Origin: Haliea sp.
GTDB taxonomy: Bacteria; Pseudomonadota; Gammaproteobacteria; Pseudomonadales; Halieaceae
NCBI GenBank assembly: GCA_024642245.1
Contig: JAHEBM010000027.1
Span: forward strand, 1-42,256
Direction: 5' to 3'
DNA length: 42,256 bases
The position numbers were made by a program, and so were the translations under genes. The notes below the pieces were generated by a model. The model was not told the origin of the DNA. It did not search any database and worked only from the letters and a program-made list of their open reading frames with translations. Shown one piece after another: positions 16,366 through 24,414 of the stretch (positions within the stretch are counted from its first letter, which is position 1; every line of letters begins with the position of its first letter).

Positions 16366-17400
16366 TTACTGGATCGTGCCGCGCGCTCTCGCCATATCCA
16401 GCGCCAGGTCCTCGATCATGTCTTCCTGGCCGCCGACGGTGCGGCGCCGCCCCAGTTCCACCAGGATATCCCTGGAAGAGAGATTGTATTTCTGCGCACT
16501 GCGCTTGGCGAACAGCAGGAACGAGGAATATACACCCGCGTAACCCAGGGTGAGGGCATCCCGGTCGACCCGCACCAGGTGGTCCATCATCGGCACGATC
16601 TTGTCCTCGGCAATATCCATGGCCTTGAACAGGTCCACCCCGGTCTCCACTCCCATGCGCTCGCACACGGCGATAAACACTTCCAGCGGTGTGTTTCCCG
16701 CGCCCGCACCCAGCCCCGCCAGGGAGCCGTCAATGCGGTTGGCGCCGGCTGCGACCGCCGCCAGTGAATTGGCAATACCCATGGCCAGATTGTGGTGGCC
16801 GTGAAAGCCCAGCTCGGTCTCGGGCCTGAGTTCAGAACGCGCCAGGGCAACCCGACTGGTGACATCATCCGGCAACATATAGCCGGCGGAATCCGTGATA
16901 TACACACAGTTGGCGCCGTAGCCTTCCATCAGCTTCAACTGGGCAACCAGCTCATCCGCCTCGATCATATGCGCCATCATCAGGAAGCCTACCCGGTCCA
17001 GGCCCTTGATCTGCGACGCCATGGTCAGGTGCTGCTCGGACACGTCCGCCTCGGTACAGTGGGTGGCGACACGAATGGTGGAAATACCGCAGTCCACGGC
17101 CATCTTCAGGTGATCGACCGTGCCGATGCCCGGCAACAACAGGGCTGACACCTTCGTATTCTTCATTTCCCTGCACACGGCGGTAAGGTATTCCTCGTCC
17201 GAGGCCGCCGGAAACCCGTAATTCACGCTGGCGCCACCCAGGCCGTCGCCGTGGGTCACCTCGATCAGCGGTATACCCGCCTCGTCCATCGCTTTTGCGA
17301 TATCCACCATCTGCGCCACGGTAATCTGGTGGCGCTTCGGGTGCATGCCGTCCCGCAGGCTCATATCGTGGACGGTGATTTTCCTGCCTTTAATATCCAT
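16366..17400 (-). CDS. mhpE: 4-hydroxy-2-oxovalerate aldolase
   Basis: A 344-aa class II (metal-dependent) aldolase of the DmpG/BphI/MhpE family: splits 4-hydroxy-2-oxopentanoate into pyruvate and acetaldehyde. The TIM barrel has the catalytic Arg-Asp in MSLRDGMH (R16, D17) and the metal ligands in GFHGHHN (about 199-205). It forms a channelling complex with the acetaldehyde dehydrogenase encoded just upstream on the same strand (72 nt gap). Start 17400 is preceded by GGGAGACGAG. The symbol follows the E. coli pathway; the sequence cannot separate it from DmpG, BphI or HsaF. Confidence 0.95.
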   Translation of the reverse strand: MDIKGRKITVHDMSLRDGMHPKRHQITVAQMVDIAKAMDEAGIPLIEVTHGDGLGGASVNYGFPAASDEEYLTAVCREMKNTKVSALLLPGIGTVDHLKMAVDCGISTIRVATHCTEADVSEQHLTMASQIKGLDRVGFLMMAHMIEADELVAQLKLMEGYGANCVYITDSAGYMLPDDVTSRVALARSELRPETELGFHGHHNLAMGIANSLAAVAAGANRIDGSLAGLGAGAGNTPLEVFIAVCERMGVETGVDLFKAMDIAEDKIVPMMDHLVRVDRDALTLGYAGVYSSFLLFAKRSAQKYNLSSRDILVELGRRRTVGGQEDMIEDLALDMARARGTIQ

Positions 17401-17417
17401 TGTCTCGTCTCCCGTAG

Positions 17418-17435
17418 GGCCGAATTCGTTCGGCC
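17418..17435. other. Perfect 7-bp hairpin between dehydrogenase and aldolase genes
   Basis: GGCCGAA (17418-17424), tetraloop, TTCGGCC (17429-17435). In the mRNA of this operon (minus strand) the loop is CGAA. There is no T-run after it, so it is not a classic terminator; it could protect or process the transcript between two genes whose products form a complex. It lies 18 nt before the aldolase start. Confidence 0.5.
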
Positions 17436-17472
17436 GATAGGATCGCTTTTCTTCGACCCCACACTGTTCTGG

Positions 17473-18381
17473 TCAGGCTGCCGTCGGTACGAAATTACCC
17501 GCCAGGATTTGTTCCGCATACATCTCCGCGGTGCGCAGTCCGGCCGCCGTCATAATGTCCAGGTTGCCCGAGTACCTGGGCAGGAAATCCCCCAGGCCCT
17601 CGACCTCCATGTAAATGGAAACGCGCTTGCCATCGAACACCGGCCCGTTCTTCAGGGTATAACCCGGTACATACTTCTGCACTTCCTTGATCATCTCCAG
17701 TACCGAGCGGGTAATTGCCTCCTGGTCGGGCTCATCCACCGTCAGGCAGTGCACGGTATCGCGCATGATGAGCGGGGGCTCGGCCGGGTTGATGACGATA
17801 ATCGCCTTGCCGCTGGCCGCACCCCCTACTTTCTCGATACCGCTGGCAGTGGTGCGGGTGAACTCGTCGATGTTCTTGCGAGTGCCGGGACCGGCGGACT
17901 TGCTACTGACGGTGGCAACGATCTCACCATAGGACACCGCCTGTACCCGGCTCACGGCCGCCACCAACGGAATCGTGGCCTGGCCGCCGCAAGTCACCAT
18001 ATTCACGTTCATGGCTTTCGCGGCCACCGCCTCGGCCAGGTTGACCGAGGGCACGCAGAACGGGCCAATAGCCGCGGGCGTCAGGTCGATCATCACCGCG
18101 CCCTGCGCATTCACCTTGCGGCTGTTCTCGGCATGCACGTAAGCCGATGTGGCGTCAAAGCAGATCTGCACGCCATCAGCTTTCATTGTGGGCAACATGC
18201 CATCCACACCCCCAGAGGTGGTTTTCAGGCCCATTTCCTTCGCCCGCTTGAGGCCGGGCGACTCGGCTTCGACCCCCACCATCCACACCGGCTCGATTAA
18301 TTCGCTGCGCATGGCTTTCATCAGCAGGTCCGTGCCGATATTGCCGGGACCGATAATGGCGGCTTTTACTTTTTTGCTCAT
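17473..18381 (-). CDS. mhpF: Acetaldehyde dehydrogenase (acetylating)
   Basis: A 302-aa enzyme of the DmpF/BphJ/MhpF family that turns acetaldehyde, NAD+ and CoA into acetyl-CoA. The Rossmann motif [10 protein letters not shown] starts at residue 11, and the catalytic Cys is C131 in [13 protein letters not shown] 18381 gives the canonical [11 protein letters not shown] start; the frame extends to 18432 without similarity. It is placed between hydratase and aldolase genes, as usual for this pathway. Confidence 0.96.
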   Translation of the reverse strand: MSKKVKAAIIGPGNIGTDLLMKAMRSELIEPVWMVGVEAESPGLKRAKEMGLKTTSGGVDGMLPTMKADGVQICFDATSAYVHAENSRKVNAQGAVMIDLTPAAIGPFCVPSVNLAEAVAAKAMNVNMVTCGGQATIPLVAAVSRVQAVSYGEIVATVSSKSAGPGTRKNIDEFTRTTASGIEKVGGAASGKAIIVINPAEPPLIMRDTVHCLTVDEPDQEAITRSVLEMIKEVQKYVPGYTLKNGPVFDGKRVSIYMEVEGLGDFLPRYSGNLDIMTAAGLRTAEMYAEQILAGNFVPTAA

Positions 18382-18496
18382 TGCATTGCTCTCGTGTTGT
18401 CTCTTTAAAACCCGGTTAGTCACCGCACCCATCGACCCGGCTACAGGCGTGTCAGGGTCCGCATCGCTGAATCATTGGACCAGGCAATGGCCCAAC

Positions 18497-19285
18497 TCAA
18501 ACAAACCGACAACGACAGCCGCCGACACCCTCTATCTCCAGCGACATCTCATCCCCGGCGACTACCGGGATCAGCGGCGCCAGCGAACCCGAGAGGATCA
18601 CCTCTCCCGCCTTGAACGGAATACCGAATTCGCCCAGGGTATTGGCCAGCCAGGCTACCGCAGTCAGCGGGTTGCCCTGCACCGCGCTACCCAGGCCCTC
18701 ACAGTGACGCTCGCCATTCTTGTAAATCGTCATCTTCAGGGACGGCAGGTCAAAATCCCGCGGGTCCACCTCGTGGCGACCGAATACATACACACCGCAG
18801 GAGGCATTGTCTGCCACCGTGTCCTGGATCTTTATCTTCCAGTCATCTATGCGCGAATCGACGATCTCGAAACAGGGGATGATCGTCGCGGTGGCATCGA
18901 GCACGTCCTGCTCGGTGACGCCCGGTCCCTGCAGGTCCTTGCGCAGGCGAAAGGCTATCTCGCCCTCGGCCCGTGGCTGGATCAGCTTGCCTGCGATCGG
19001 GATGTTGGCGCCATCAGGACACTCCATGACGTCCGTGAGAAAGCCGAAGTCCGGCTGGAACACCCCCAGCATGTCCTGCACCGGCTTGCTGGTGACGCCG
19101 ATTTTCTTACCGACTACCCGCTCACCCGCATCGAGGCGGCGCTGGAGAAAGCGCTGCGAAATGCGGTAGGCATCCTCGATGGTGATATCCGGCGCCTCTT
19201 CGGTCAGGGGCGGCAGGGTTTTGCCCTGGCGCAGTGCCTCGTACAGGGCGTCGCCGTAGTGCTGGATTTTCTCGGGGTTCATCAT
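18497..19285 (-). CDS. mhpD: 2-oxopent-4-enoate hydratase (XylJ/DmpE-like)
   Basis: A 261-262 aa enzyme that hydrates 2-oxopent-4-enoate to 4-hydroxy-2-oxopentanoate, the step before the aldolase. Strong similarity from memory to plasmid XylJ/DmpE: GERVVGKKIGVTSK, MLGVFQPDFGFLTD, LIQPRAEGEIAF with metal ligands, IPCFEIVDSRIDDWKIKIQDTVADNASCG and GEVILSGSL. Two ATG codons adjoin (19285 and 19282); GAGAG ends 2 nt before the first, so the second may be the one used. First gene of the operon. The paralogous 4-oxalocrotonate decarboxylase is less likely given the XylJ-type residues. Confidence 0.93.
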   Translation of the reverse strand: MMNPEKIQHYGDALYEALRQGKTLPPLTEEAPDITIEDAYRISQRFLQRRLDAGERVVGKKIGVTSKPVQDMLGVFQPDFGFLTDVMECPDGANIPIAGKLIQPRAEGEIAFRLRKDLQGPGVTEQDVLDATATIIPCFEIVDSRIDDWKIKIQDTVADNASCGVYVFGRHEVDPRDFDLPSLKMTIYKNGERHCEGLGSAVQGNPLTAVAWLANTLGEFGIPFKAGEVILSGSLAPLIPVVAGDEMSLEIEGVGGCRCRFV

Positions 19286-19319
19286 TGCTCTCAACAGGGG
19301 ATTCACTTACACTGCCGTC

Positions 19320-19347
19320 ATAATATATATATTTTTAGGCATAACAA
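19320..19347 (-). promoter_or_regulatory. Promoter of the meta-pathway operon with AT-rich palindrome
   Basis: Leftward: TTGTTA (19347-19342), 16 nt, TATTAT (19325-19320). The perfect 12-bp palindrome AATATATATATT (19322-19333) overlaps the -10 and is a candidate site for the FCD-GntR regulator encoded divergently. Such regulators usually bind short palindromes in the shared promoter region. Confidence 0.45.
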
Positions 19348-19381
19348 GCAGTTTATCGATATTTTATCCTGAGAAATGCTC

Positions 19382-20068
19382 ATGGCCGACCCATCTCCCG
19401 AACTTGCCTCTCCTGCCGGCACCCACAAGACACTCAGTGACCAGGCCTACGCCCGGCTGCGCCACGATGTCATCCACGGCACTTTTCCACCGGGGGCCAA
19501 ACTCGCAATAGAGCAGTTGCGCGCAGCCTACACCGTGGGAGCCACCCCCCTGCGGGAAGCGTTGCACCGACTGGGGGCCGAGGGTTTCGTGGTGACCGAG
19601 GGCCAACGCGGCTTCCGGGTGGCAGGCATCTCTGCCCGCGAACTGCGCGAGTTGACCGAATTGCGAATTGTCATCGAGGGCCTGGCCCTGCGCGAAAGCG
19701 TGGAACAGGCCTCGGAGGAATGGGAGTCCAGGGTCGTCGTGGCGTTTCACCACCTGCAGAAAATCGAGAAACAGATCGAACCGGACCCCGACCTGTGGGA
19801 AGCGCGCAATAACGAGTTCCACCTGGCGCTGATCAGCCAGTGCGATTCGCGCTGGCTGATGCGCATCTACGAACTGCTCTACGACCAGCACCGGCGCTAC
19901 CGCATTATTGCCCGCACGGAACGGGCCGACCGGGACATCCACGGCGAACATGTCGCCATGATGGAGGCCGCGCTGGCGCGGGATATTGACAAACTGCTCG
20001 CCTCCCACGAGGCTCACATCAGGAACACGGCGCGCTCGCTGGAGCGCGTGCTGCACTTCGATCAGTAA
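19382..20068 (+). CDS. GntR-family regulator, FCD (FadR) subfamily
   Basis: A 228-aa repressor/activator. Residues about 15-80 form the winged helix (DQAYARLRHDVIHGTFPPGAKL, GATPLREALHRLGAEGFV, GFRVAGIS). Residues 90-215 form the all-helical FCD ligand domain, with metal-binding type residues around NNEFHLALISQ and GEHVAMMEAAL. ATG 19382 is preferred because GAG (19371-19373) is then 8 nt away; ATG 19376 is the alternative. It diverges from the hydratase-dehydrogenase-aldolase operon and precedes an amidohydrolase gene, so it most likely controls both in response to an aromatic or oxo-acid metabolite (inference). Confidence 0.92.
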   Translation: MADPSPELASPAGTHKTLSDQAYARLRHDVIHGTFPPGAKLAIEQLRAAYTVGATPLREALHRLGAEGFVVTEGQRGFRVAGISARELRELTELRIVIEGLALRESVEQASEEWESRVVVAFHHLQKIEKQIEPDPDLWEARNNEFHLALISQCDSRWLMRIYELLYDQHRRYRIIARTERADRDIHGEHVAMMEAALARDIDKLLASHEAHIRNTARSLERVLHFDQ

Positions 20069-20147
20069 CCGGGCTTGCACCGCCGGGTGCCACGCCAGTG
20101 TGCCAAATGACATTATCCGTCCACACGCCGGGAATACGGGAGCTCAG

Positions 20148-21218
20148 ATGACCATCACGCAGGGCCGAATCGACGTACATCACCACATCATCCCGCCGGC
20201 ATTCGTCGAGGAAATGAACCGGCGCGGACTGGATAAAGTCGCCGGGGCTTCCCTGCCCGCATGGACCCCGCAACATTCCATCGAGCTGATGGACAATAAC
20301 GGTATCCAGACCGCGCTGACTTCCGTGTCAGCCCCGGGAGTCTATTTTGGCAACAAGCGAGAGGCCGTATCACTGGCCCGGCGCTGCAACGAGTTCGCCG
20401 CCGAAATGCGGGACCGGTTCCCCGGCCGCTTCGGCAACTTCGCTGTCCTGCCAACGCCGTTTGCCGACCTGGCCACGGAGGAAGCCCGGTATGCACTCGA
20501 CACATTGGGCGCCGACGGTGTCGTCCTGCTGGGCAGCACGGACGGGGTATTCCTGGGCGATCCGCGCTACGACGAGCTGATGGCGGAGCTGGACCGCCGC
20601 GAGACCATCGTGTTCGTGCACCCCAACATCCACGCCACCAGCGAACAGCTGGGGCTGGGAGCGCCCGGATTCCTGCTGGAATTTCTCTGCGACACCACCC
20701 GGGCCGCCGTCAACCTCATACTGACCGGGACCATGGAAAAGTACCCGCGCATCAGGTGGATACTGTCCCACTCCGGCGGCTTCCTGCCCTATGTCGCCTG
20801 GCGCATCTCCCTGGCCAACGGCCTCCCGGAATATGCGCGAAACGCACCCCAGGGTGTCCTCGAGTATATCGGGCGATTTTATTACGACACGGCCCTTTCC
20901 CCCTCGGTGTATTCACTGGCGTCACTGCGCGAGCTGGTTGATCCTGCGCACATCCTGTTCGGCAGTGATTACCCGTTCGCACCCGCACCGGTCGTGGGGA
21001 GTTGCTGTGCCACACTGGATGCATCACCGATCTGGGATGACCAGGCGAAATATGGCATCGCCCGGGGGCACGCGCTGAAGCTGTTTCCACAGTACAAGAT
21101 GGAAAGGGAACTGGTGACCCCAGCGCCCGTCTTTGCCAATAATGACCTGCGCAGCAAGGGCAGGCGCCTGGCCGCAAGGGTTTCAGTCAAAGTGCTCGAG
21201 CGTATCAGGGCCCGTTAG
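20148..21218 (+). CDS. Amidohydrolase, ACMSD-like (COG2159) probable decarboxylase
   Basis: A 356-aa TIM-barrel metalloenzyme. The metal site is visible as DVHHH (H11, H13), FVHPNIH, ILSHSGGFLPYVAWR and FGSDYPF (metal/catalytic Asp). This subgroup includes aminocarboxymuconate-semialdehyde decarboxylase and resorcylate/hydroxybenzoate decarboxylases, which remove a carboxylate from aromatic or ring-opened acids. ATG 20148 has GGGAG at 20138-20142; the open frame to 19986 overlaps the regulator. 79 nt after the FCD-GntR gene, probably in the same transcript. It could feed a decarboxylated intermediate into the divergent meta pathway; substrate unknown. Confidence 0.87.
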   Translation: MTITQGRIDVHHHIIPPAFVEEMNRRGLDKVAGASLPAWTPQHSIELMDNNGIQTALTSVSAPGVYFGNKREAVSLARRCNEFAAEMRDRFPGRFGNFAVLPTPFADLATEEARYALDTLGADGVVLLGSTDGVFLGDPRYDELMAELDRRETIVFVHPNIHATSEQLGLGAPGFLLEFLCDTTRAAVNLILTGTMEKYPRIRWILSHSGGFLPYVAWRISLANGLPEYARNAPQGVLEYIGRFYYDTALSPSVYSLASLRELVDPAHILFGSDYPFAPAPVVGSCCATLDASPIWDDQAKYGIARGHALKLFPQYKMERELVTPAPVFANNDLRSKGRRLAARVSVKVLERIRAR

Positions 21219-21398
21219 TTTGTGGCGAACAAGGACAGGCGATCCATTACGCCCTTGACTTGATGGCGCCACCGATGCGCGCCTGGTGAAGCGACAGTTA
21301 GCCCAGGGCACCCCGGATCAATTGGGGAAGGCCCCGGCGCAGCCCCGGGCATTGAACATCAATACCCCTTTGCCCTGAATTGCCTGTACCCCTGGGCA

Positions 21399-22259
21399 CT
21401 AATAAACCAGTTCCACCCAGCGCTTCCCCGCCTTCAACTCTGCCTTGCGCCGCGACCACTGCTCGCTGGAACCGATCATGTGGCTGAAGACCCGGTCCAG
21501 GGTCTGCAGGATATCCGCGCGGCCGGCAACGTAAACCCGGGTGCGGGCGTTTTCCAGCATGGACAGGATCTCCTCTGAACGCTCTTCCAGGGCGTAGTCC
21601 ATGGCGATGGGATCGGCCCAGTTGGGCCGGGGACTCAAGGCCTTGAATGCCTCGAAGGTGTCGTGATCATAATACTGGCTGAAGTCGTCCTTCTCCTCGT
21701 TCATGTACAACATCTCCAGGCCACTCTGGGCGCCATAGAACAACCGGACCTTGCCCTTGTAGTCCTTTACGTCCTGGTAGATATGGCGAATCAGGGCGCG
21801 AAAAGGCGCAATGCCCGTGCCCATGCCGATCAACAGCAAATCGGTCTGCCGATCCTCGGGCACCTCGAAGGGTATACCGAAGGGGCCGTTGATTGTGATG
21901 ACGTCCCCGGCGCGACGGTCACACAGGTAGTTGGAAGAGATGCCCTCGTAACGCTCACCGCTGTATTCGTCGATATAATTGCAGCGTTTTACACACAGGG
22001 TGACCCTGGGCCTGCCGCCATCGGCCGGCTGCGGGGTATCGGCCACACTGTAAAGGCGGAAATGGTGCTTGTGCCCCTGGGGATGATTGCCGGAAACAAT
22101 CACGCCAAAGCTCTGGCCGGGTTGGTAGCTGAAGTGTTCCCGGTCAACCTCCAGCACGATCTCCCTCACCTCTTCGCTGGAACTGGCGGGCGTGATCCTT
22201 TCGGTGCTTAACACCCGGGCGTTATAGGTCGTACCGGTATCAAAGTCTTCAAGGCGCAT
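21399..22259 (-). CDS. Plant-type ferredoxin:NADP+ reductase
   Basis: A 286-aa flavoenzyme. N-terminal beta-barrel FAD domain: FRLYSVAD (R-x-Y-S) and GISSNYLCD. C-terminal nucleotide domain: IGMGTGIAPFRALIRH, YGAQSGLEMLY, RVYVAGR. It ends in WVELVY, so the terminal residue is Tyr, as in photosynthetic-type FNRs and in the reductase half of BoxA. No ferredoxin domain is fused. GGAGGG lies about 8 nt before ATG 22259. It is the last gene of the rnf operon, 39 nt after the Cys-rich gene. It would exchange electrons between ferredoxin and NADP(H); direction in the cell is unknown. Confidence 0.9.
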   Translation of the reverse strand: MRLEDFDTGTTYNARVLSTERITPASSSEEVREIVLEVDREHFSYQPGQSFGVIVSGNHPQGHKHHFRLYSVADTPQPADGGRPRVTLCVKRCNYIDEYSGERYEGISSNYLCDRRAGDVITINGPFGIPFEVPEDRQTDLLLIGMGTGIAPFRALIRHIYQDVKDYKGKVRLFYGAQSGLEMLYMNEEKDDFSQYYDHDTFEAFKALSPRPNWADPIAMDYALEERSEEILSMLENARTRVYVAGRADILQTLDRVFSHMIGSSEQWSRRKAELKAGKRWVELVY

Positions 22260-22298
22260 GTCGAGTGCCCTCCGTTGGTTGATTGGATAAACGCGAGC

Positions 22299-22484
22299 TC
22301 ACTGGCGCTCACAGCGGTCGGGGCTACAGTGACAGCCGGTGCAACCGCCGCGTCCTGCCAGGGCATCGCCGTCCCCGTCTTCCGGAAACTGGCGTTGCCA
22401 GAGTCGCTGCACCGCCAGCCAGCAACAGCTGATGACAATCATGGCGGCAATGGCGGTCAAAAACGTGGTCAAGGTGGTCGTCAT
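22299..22484 (-). CDS. Small Cys-rich single-pass membrane protein, NqrM-like candidate
   Basis: A 61-aa protein with one membrane helix (about residues 5-26, LTTFLTAIAAMIVISCCWLAV) followed by a basic then acidic stretch and a C-terminal C-x2-C-x-C-x4-C cluster (GGCTGCHCSPDRC). The size and layout (helix, then four Cys with a C-x-C-xn-C end) recall NqrM, the maturation factor that supplies iron to the membrane Fe site between NqrD and NqrE. RnfA and RnfE are the homologues of those subunits, and this gene follows rnfA by 7 nt. The similarity is of pattern, not of aligned sequence; FeoB-associated Cys-rich proteins are an alternative. ATG 22484 has no strong ribosome site and may rely on coupling. 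Confidence 0.7.
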   Translation of the reverse strand: MTTTLTTFLTAIAAMIVISCCWLAVQRLWQRQFPEDGDGDALAGRGGCTGCHCSPDRCERQ

Positions 22485-22491
22485 CACTGCA

Positions 22492-23073
22492 TCACGCTCC
22501 CAGTCCCGCAAAACCCATAAAAGCCAGGGAGAGAATACCCGCGACCATCAGCGTGAGCGCCGTGCCCTGCACCATATCCGGTACCGTGGCCAACTCCAGT
22601 TTCTCGCGGATACCCGCCATGAGTACCAATGCCAGGGTAAAACCACTGCCGGCCCCGAGGGCATACACCAGTGACTGCAGCAGGCCATAGCCCTTGTTGG
22701 TCTGGAACAGGGCCAGGCCGAGGATCGCGCAGTTGGTGGTAATCAAGGGCAGGAAAATGCCCAGGGCCCGGAACAGCGCCGGGCTCATTTTCTTGATAAA
22801 CATCTCCACCAACTGCACAGTAGAGGCGATTACCACGATATAGGAAATCAGCTGCAGGTAGGGCGCATCGATGGCGACCAGCAGGTGATGGATACCGTAG
22901 GCGCAGACCGAACTCACCAGCATCACGAAACAGACCGCCCCGCCCATGCGGGTCGCGGTCGCCAGCCGCCCCGAAACGCCCAGGAAGGGACAGATACCCA
23001 GGAAGTACGCCAGCACGAAATTATTCACCAGGCTGGCATTCAAAAAAATGGTCCACAGCGAGTCGTCGTTCAC
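22492..23073 (-). CDS. rnfA: Rnf complex subunit RnfA
   Basis: A 193-aa integral membrane subunit with six helices, the usual RnfA length (E. coli RsxA is 193 aa). Family segments: NFVLAYFLGICPFLGVSG, the conserved Cys of the membrane Fe site in LGICPFLG and LITTNCAILGLAL, and QLISYIVVIASTVQLVEM. With RnfE it forms an antiparallel pair around the Fe centre. GTG 23073 overlaps the rnfE stop (GTGA); AGGTGAC upstream serves as the ribosome site. The frame is open to 23664 only as a shadow over rnfE. Confidence 0.95.
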   Translation of the reverse strand: MNDDSLWTIFLNASLVNNFVLAYFLGICPFLGVSGRLATATRMGGAVCFVMLVSSVCAYGIHHLLVAIDAPYLQLISYIVVIASTVQLVEMFIKKMSPALFRALGIFLPLITTNCAILGLALFQTNKGYGLLQSLVYALGAGSGFTLALVLMAGIREKLELATVPDMVQGTALTLMVAGILSLAFMGFAGLGA

Positions 23074-23723
23074 GAGGTCACCTCCTGCACCGCGCCCTGC
23101 ACTGCCTGGCGGCGCGCCTTCAGGTAATTGAACAGCAGCAGCCACAGACCCAGGGTAAAAAAACCGCCGCTGGGGAGAATCATGACGATCCATGGCTGGA
23201 AGCCGGCGGGAAACAGGGCGAAGCCAAACAGGGACCCGCTGCCGAGAATCTCCCGCACCCCACCCAGGCACAACAGGGCAAAGGTGAAACCCAGGCCCAT
23301 ACCCAGCCCGTCCATTATCGAGCGGGCAACGCTGTTTTTGGACGCGAACGCTTCGGCACGGCCCAGGATCAGGCAGTTCACGACGATCAGTGAAATAAAC
23401 GCACCCAGGGCACGGTGAAGCTCCAGGCTGAGTGCCTGTATCAGGTAGTCCACCACGGTCACAAAGCTGGCAATGATCAATATGAACGTCGCTATACGCA
23501 CCTGCCGGGGAATGACGCGGCGCAGCGCCGACACCAGGGTATTGGACAACACCAGCACGAAGGTCGTCGCCAGGCCCATGGCCAGGGCATTGATACCGGA
23601 GTTGGTCACGGCGAGTACCGGGCACATACCCAGCACCTGCACAAACACGGGGTTTTCCCGCCACAGTCCCTTGATGAACTCGTCCGTTGAGGAAACTGCC
23701 TGTACCCTGTCAGAGTCCGCCAT
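23070..23723 (-). CDS. rnfE: Rnf complex subunit RnfE
   Basis: A 217-aa integral membrane subunit, six helices, homologous to NqrD. Family segments: FIKGLWRENPVFVQVLGMCPVLAVTNS with its conserved Cys, LIVVNCLILGRAEAFA with the second Cys, SIMDGLGMGLGFTFAL and VREILGSGSLFG. ATG 23723 overlaps the end of rnfG by 14 nt, and its stop overlaps rnfA by 4 nt, so expression is coupled. Confidence 0.96.
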   Translation of the reverse strand: MADSDRVQAVSSTDEFIKGLWRENPVFVQVLGMCPVLAVTNSGINALAMGLATTFVLVLSNTLVSALRRVIPRQVRIATFILIIASFVTVVDYLIQALSLELHRALGAFISLIVVNCLILGRAEAFASKNSVARSIMDGLGMGLGFTFALLCLGGVREILGSGSLFGFALFPAGFQPWIVMILPSGGFFTLGLWLLLFNYLKARRQAVQGAVQEVTS

Positions 23724-24414
23724 GAGTTCCTCCCGATGGCTCGAAGCTGCCCCGCCGGGGGTAAATCAGCGGCAGCCACTGCGCGCTGCTCTCGCGCAGG
23801 ATATTCGCCACGGCCTTGGACGAAATGGTGGCGCCGGTAATGCCGTCGATCTGCCAGGGCGCCGATTTCGACCCGTTTTTTACCGCTTCGACCGCATGCT
23901 GCAGTGACGCCCCGCCCGCTGCCAGCGAGACATCCAGCGCGCTGAAGTTGGCGCGAAAAGCCGGGTCTTTTTCGATCTTGTCGCCCAGCCCCGGGGTCTC
24001 CTTGCTCGCCAGCACCTGCATACCCACGATGACCTGCCGCTGCGGCGCGTAGCCGTAAAGGATGCGAATGACATCCTGGTACCCCATGCCCTGTGCCTCG
24101 ATGGCAATACCCACCAGCTGGCCATCCGCGTCATAGCCCGCATGAACCATATGCCGTGGGTCATCGCCCTCCACCGCCGCGCGCGGTCCTGTGTCCGCCG
24201 TCAACACGAAGGATGCCCGGGTCACGGCACCCGGTAAAACCTGGAATACCGCCTGTTGCAGTGCCTGGGCTTCATTGCGCGCAATGATCGGCAGGGTGAG
24301 CACAAAGACCGACACGATCAACAGGCCGCAAACCACACCCACACCCACCAGTGCCCGGTACATGGGCCAGCTGGCGGGACGGGAGGCAGTGCCGTTGTCT
24401 TGCGCATCCTGCAT
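23710..24414 (-). CDS. rnfG: Rnf complex subunit RnfG (covalent FMN)
   Basis: A 234-aa subunit with one N-terminal membrane helix (about 22-46) and a periplasmic FMN domain. FMN is attached to the Thr of the S/T-GAT motif in DGITGATISS. Other family segments: GYGYQDVIR-like GMGYQDVIRILYGY and ETPGLGDKIE. The flavin is transferred by ApbE, not encoded here. The start (24414) overlaps the rnfD stop as TGATG; a longer frame to 24543 is a shadow over rnfD. Confidence 0.95.
   Translation of the reverse strand: MQDAQDNGTASRPASWPMYRALVGVGVVCGLLIVSVFVLTLPIIARNEAQALQQAVFQVLPGAVTRASFVLTADTGPRAAVEGDDPRHMVHAGYDADGQLVGIAIEAQGMGYQDVIRILYGYAPQRQVIVGMQVLASKETPGLGDKIEKDPAFRANFSALDVSLAAGGASLQHAVEAVKNGSKSAPWQIDGITGATISSKAVANILRESSAQWLPLIYPRRGSFEPSGGTHGGL

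Noticed and set aside
17251..19372. Two long plus-strand frames (17251-18300 and 18149-19372) over the meta-pathway genes
   Set aside because: They lie antisense to well recognised enzymes and show no domain or signal of their own.
22492..23664. 390-codon frame read as one protein upstream of rnfA
   Set aside because: The part before 23073 is a frame-shifted shadow of rnfE; RnfA starts at the GTG overlapping the rnfE stop.
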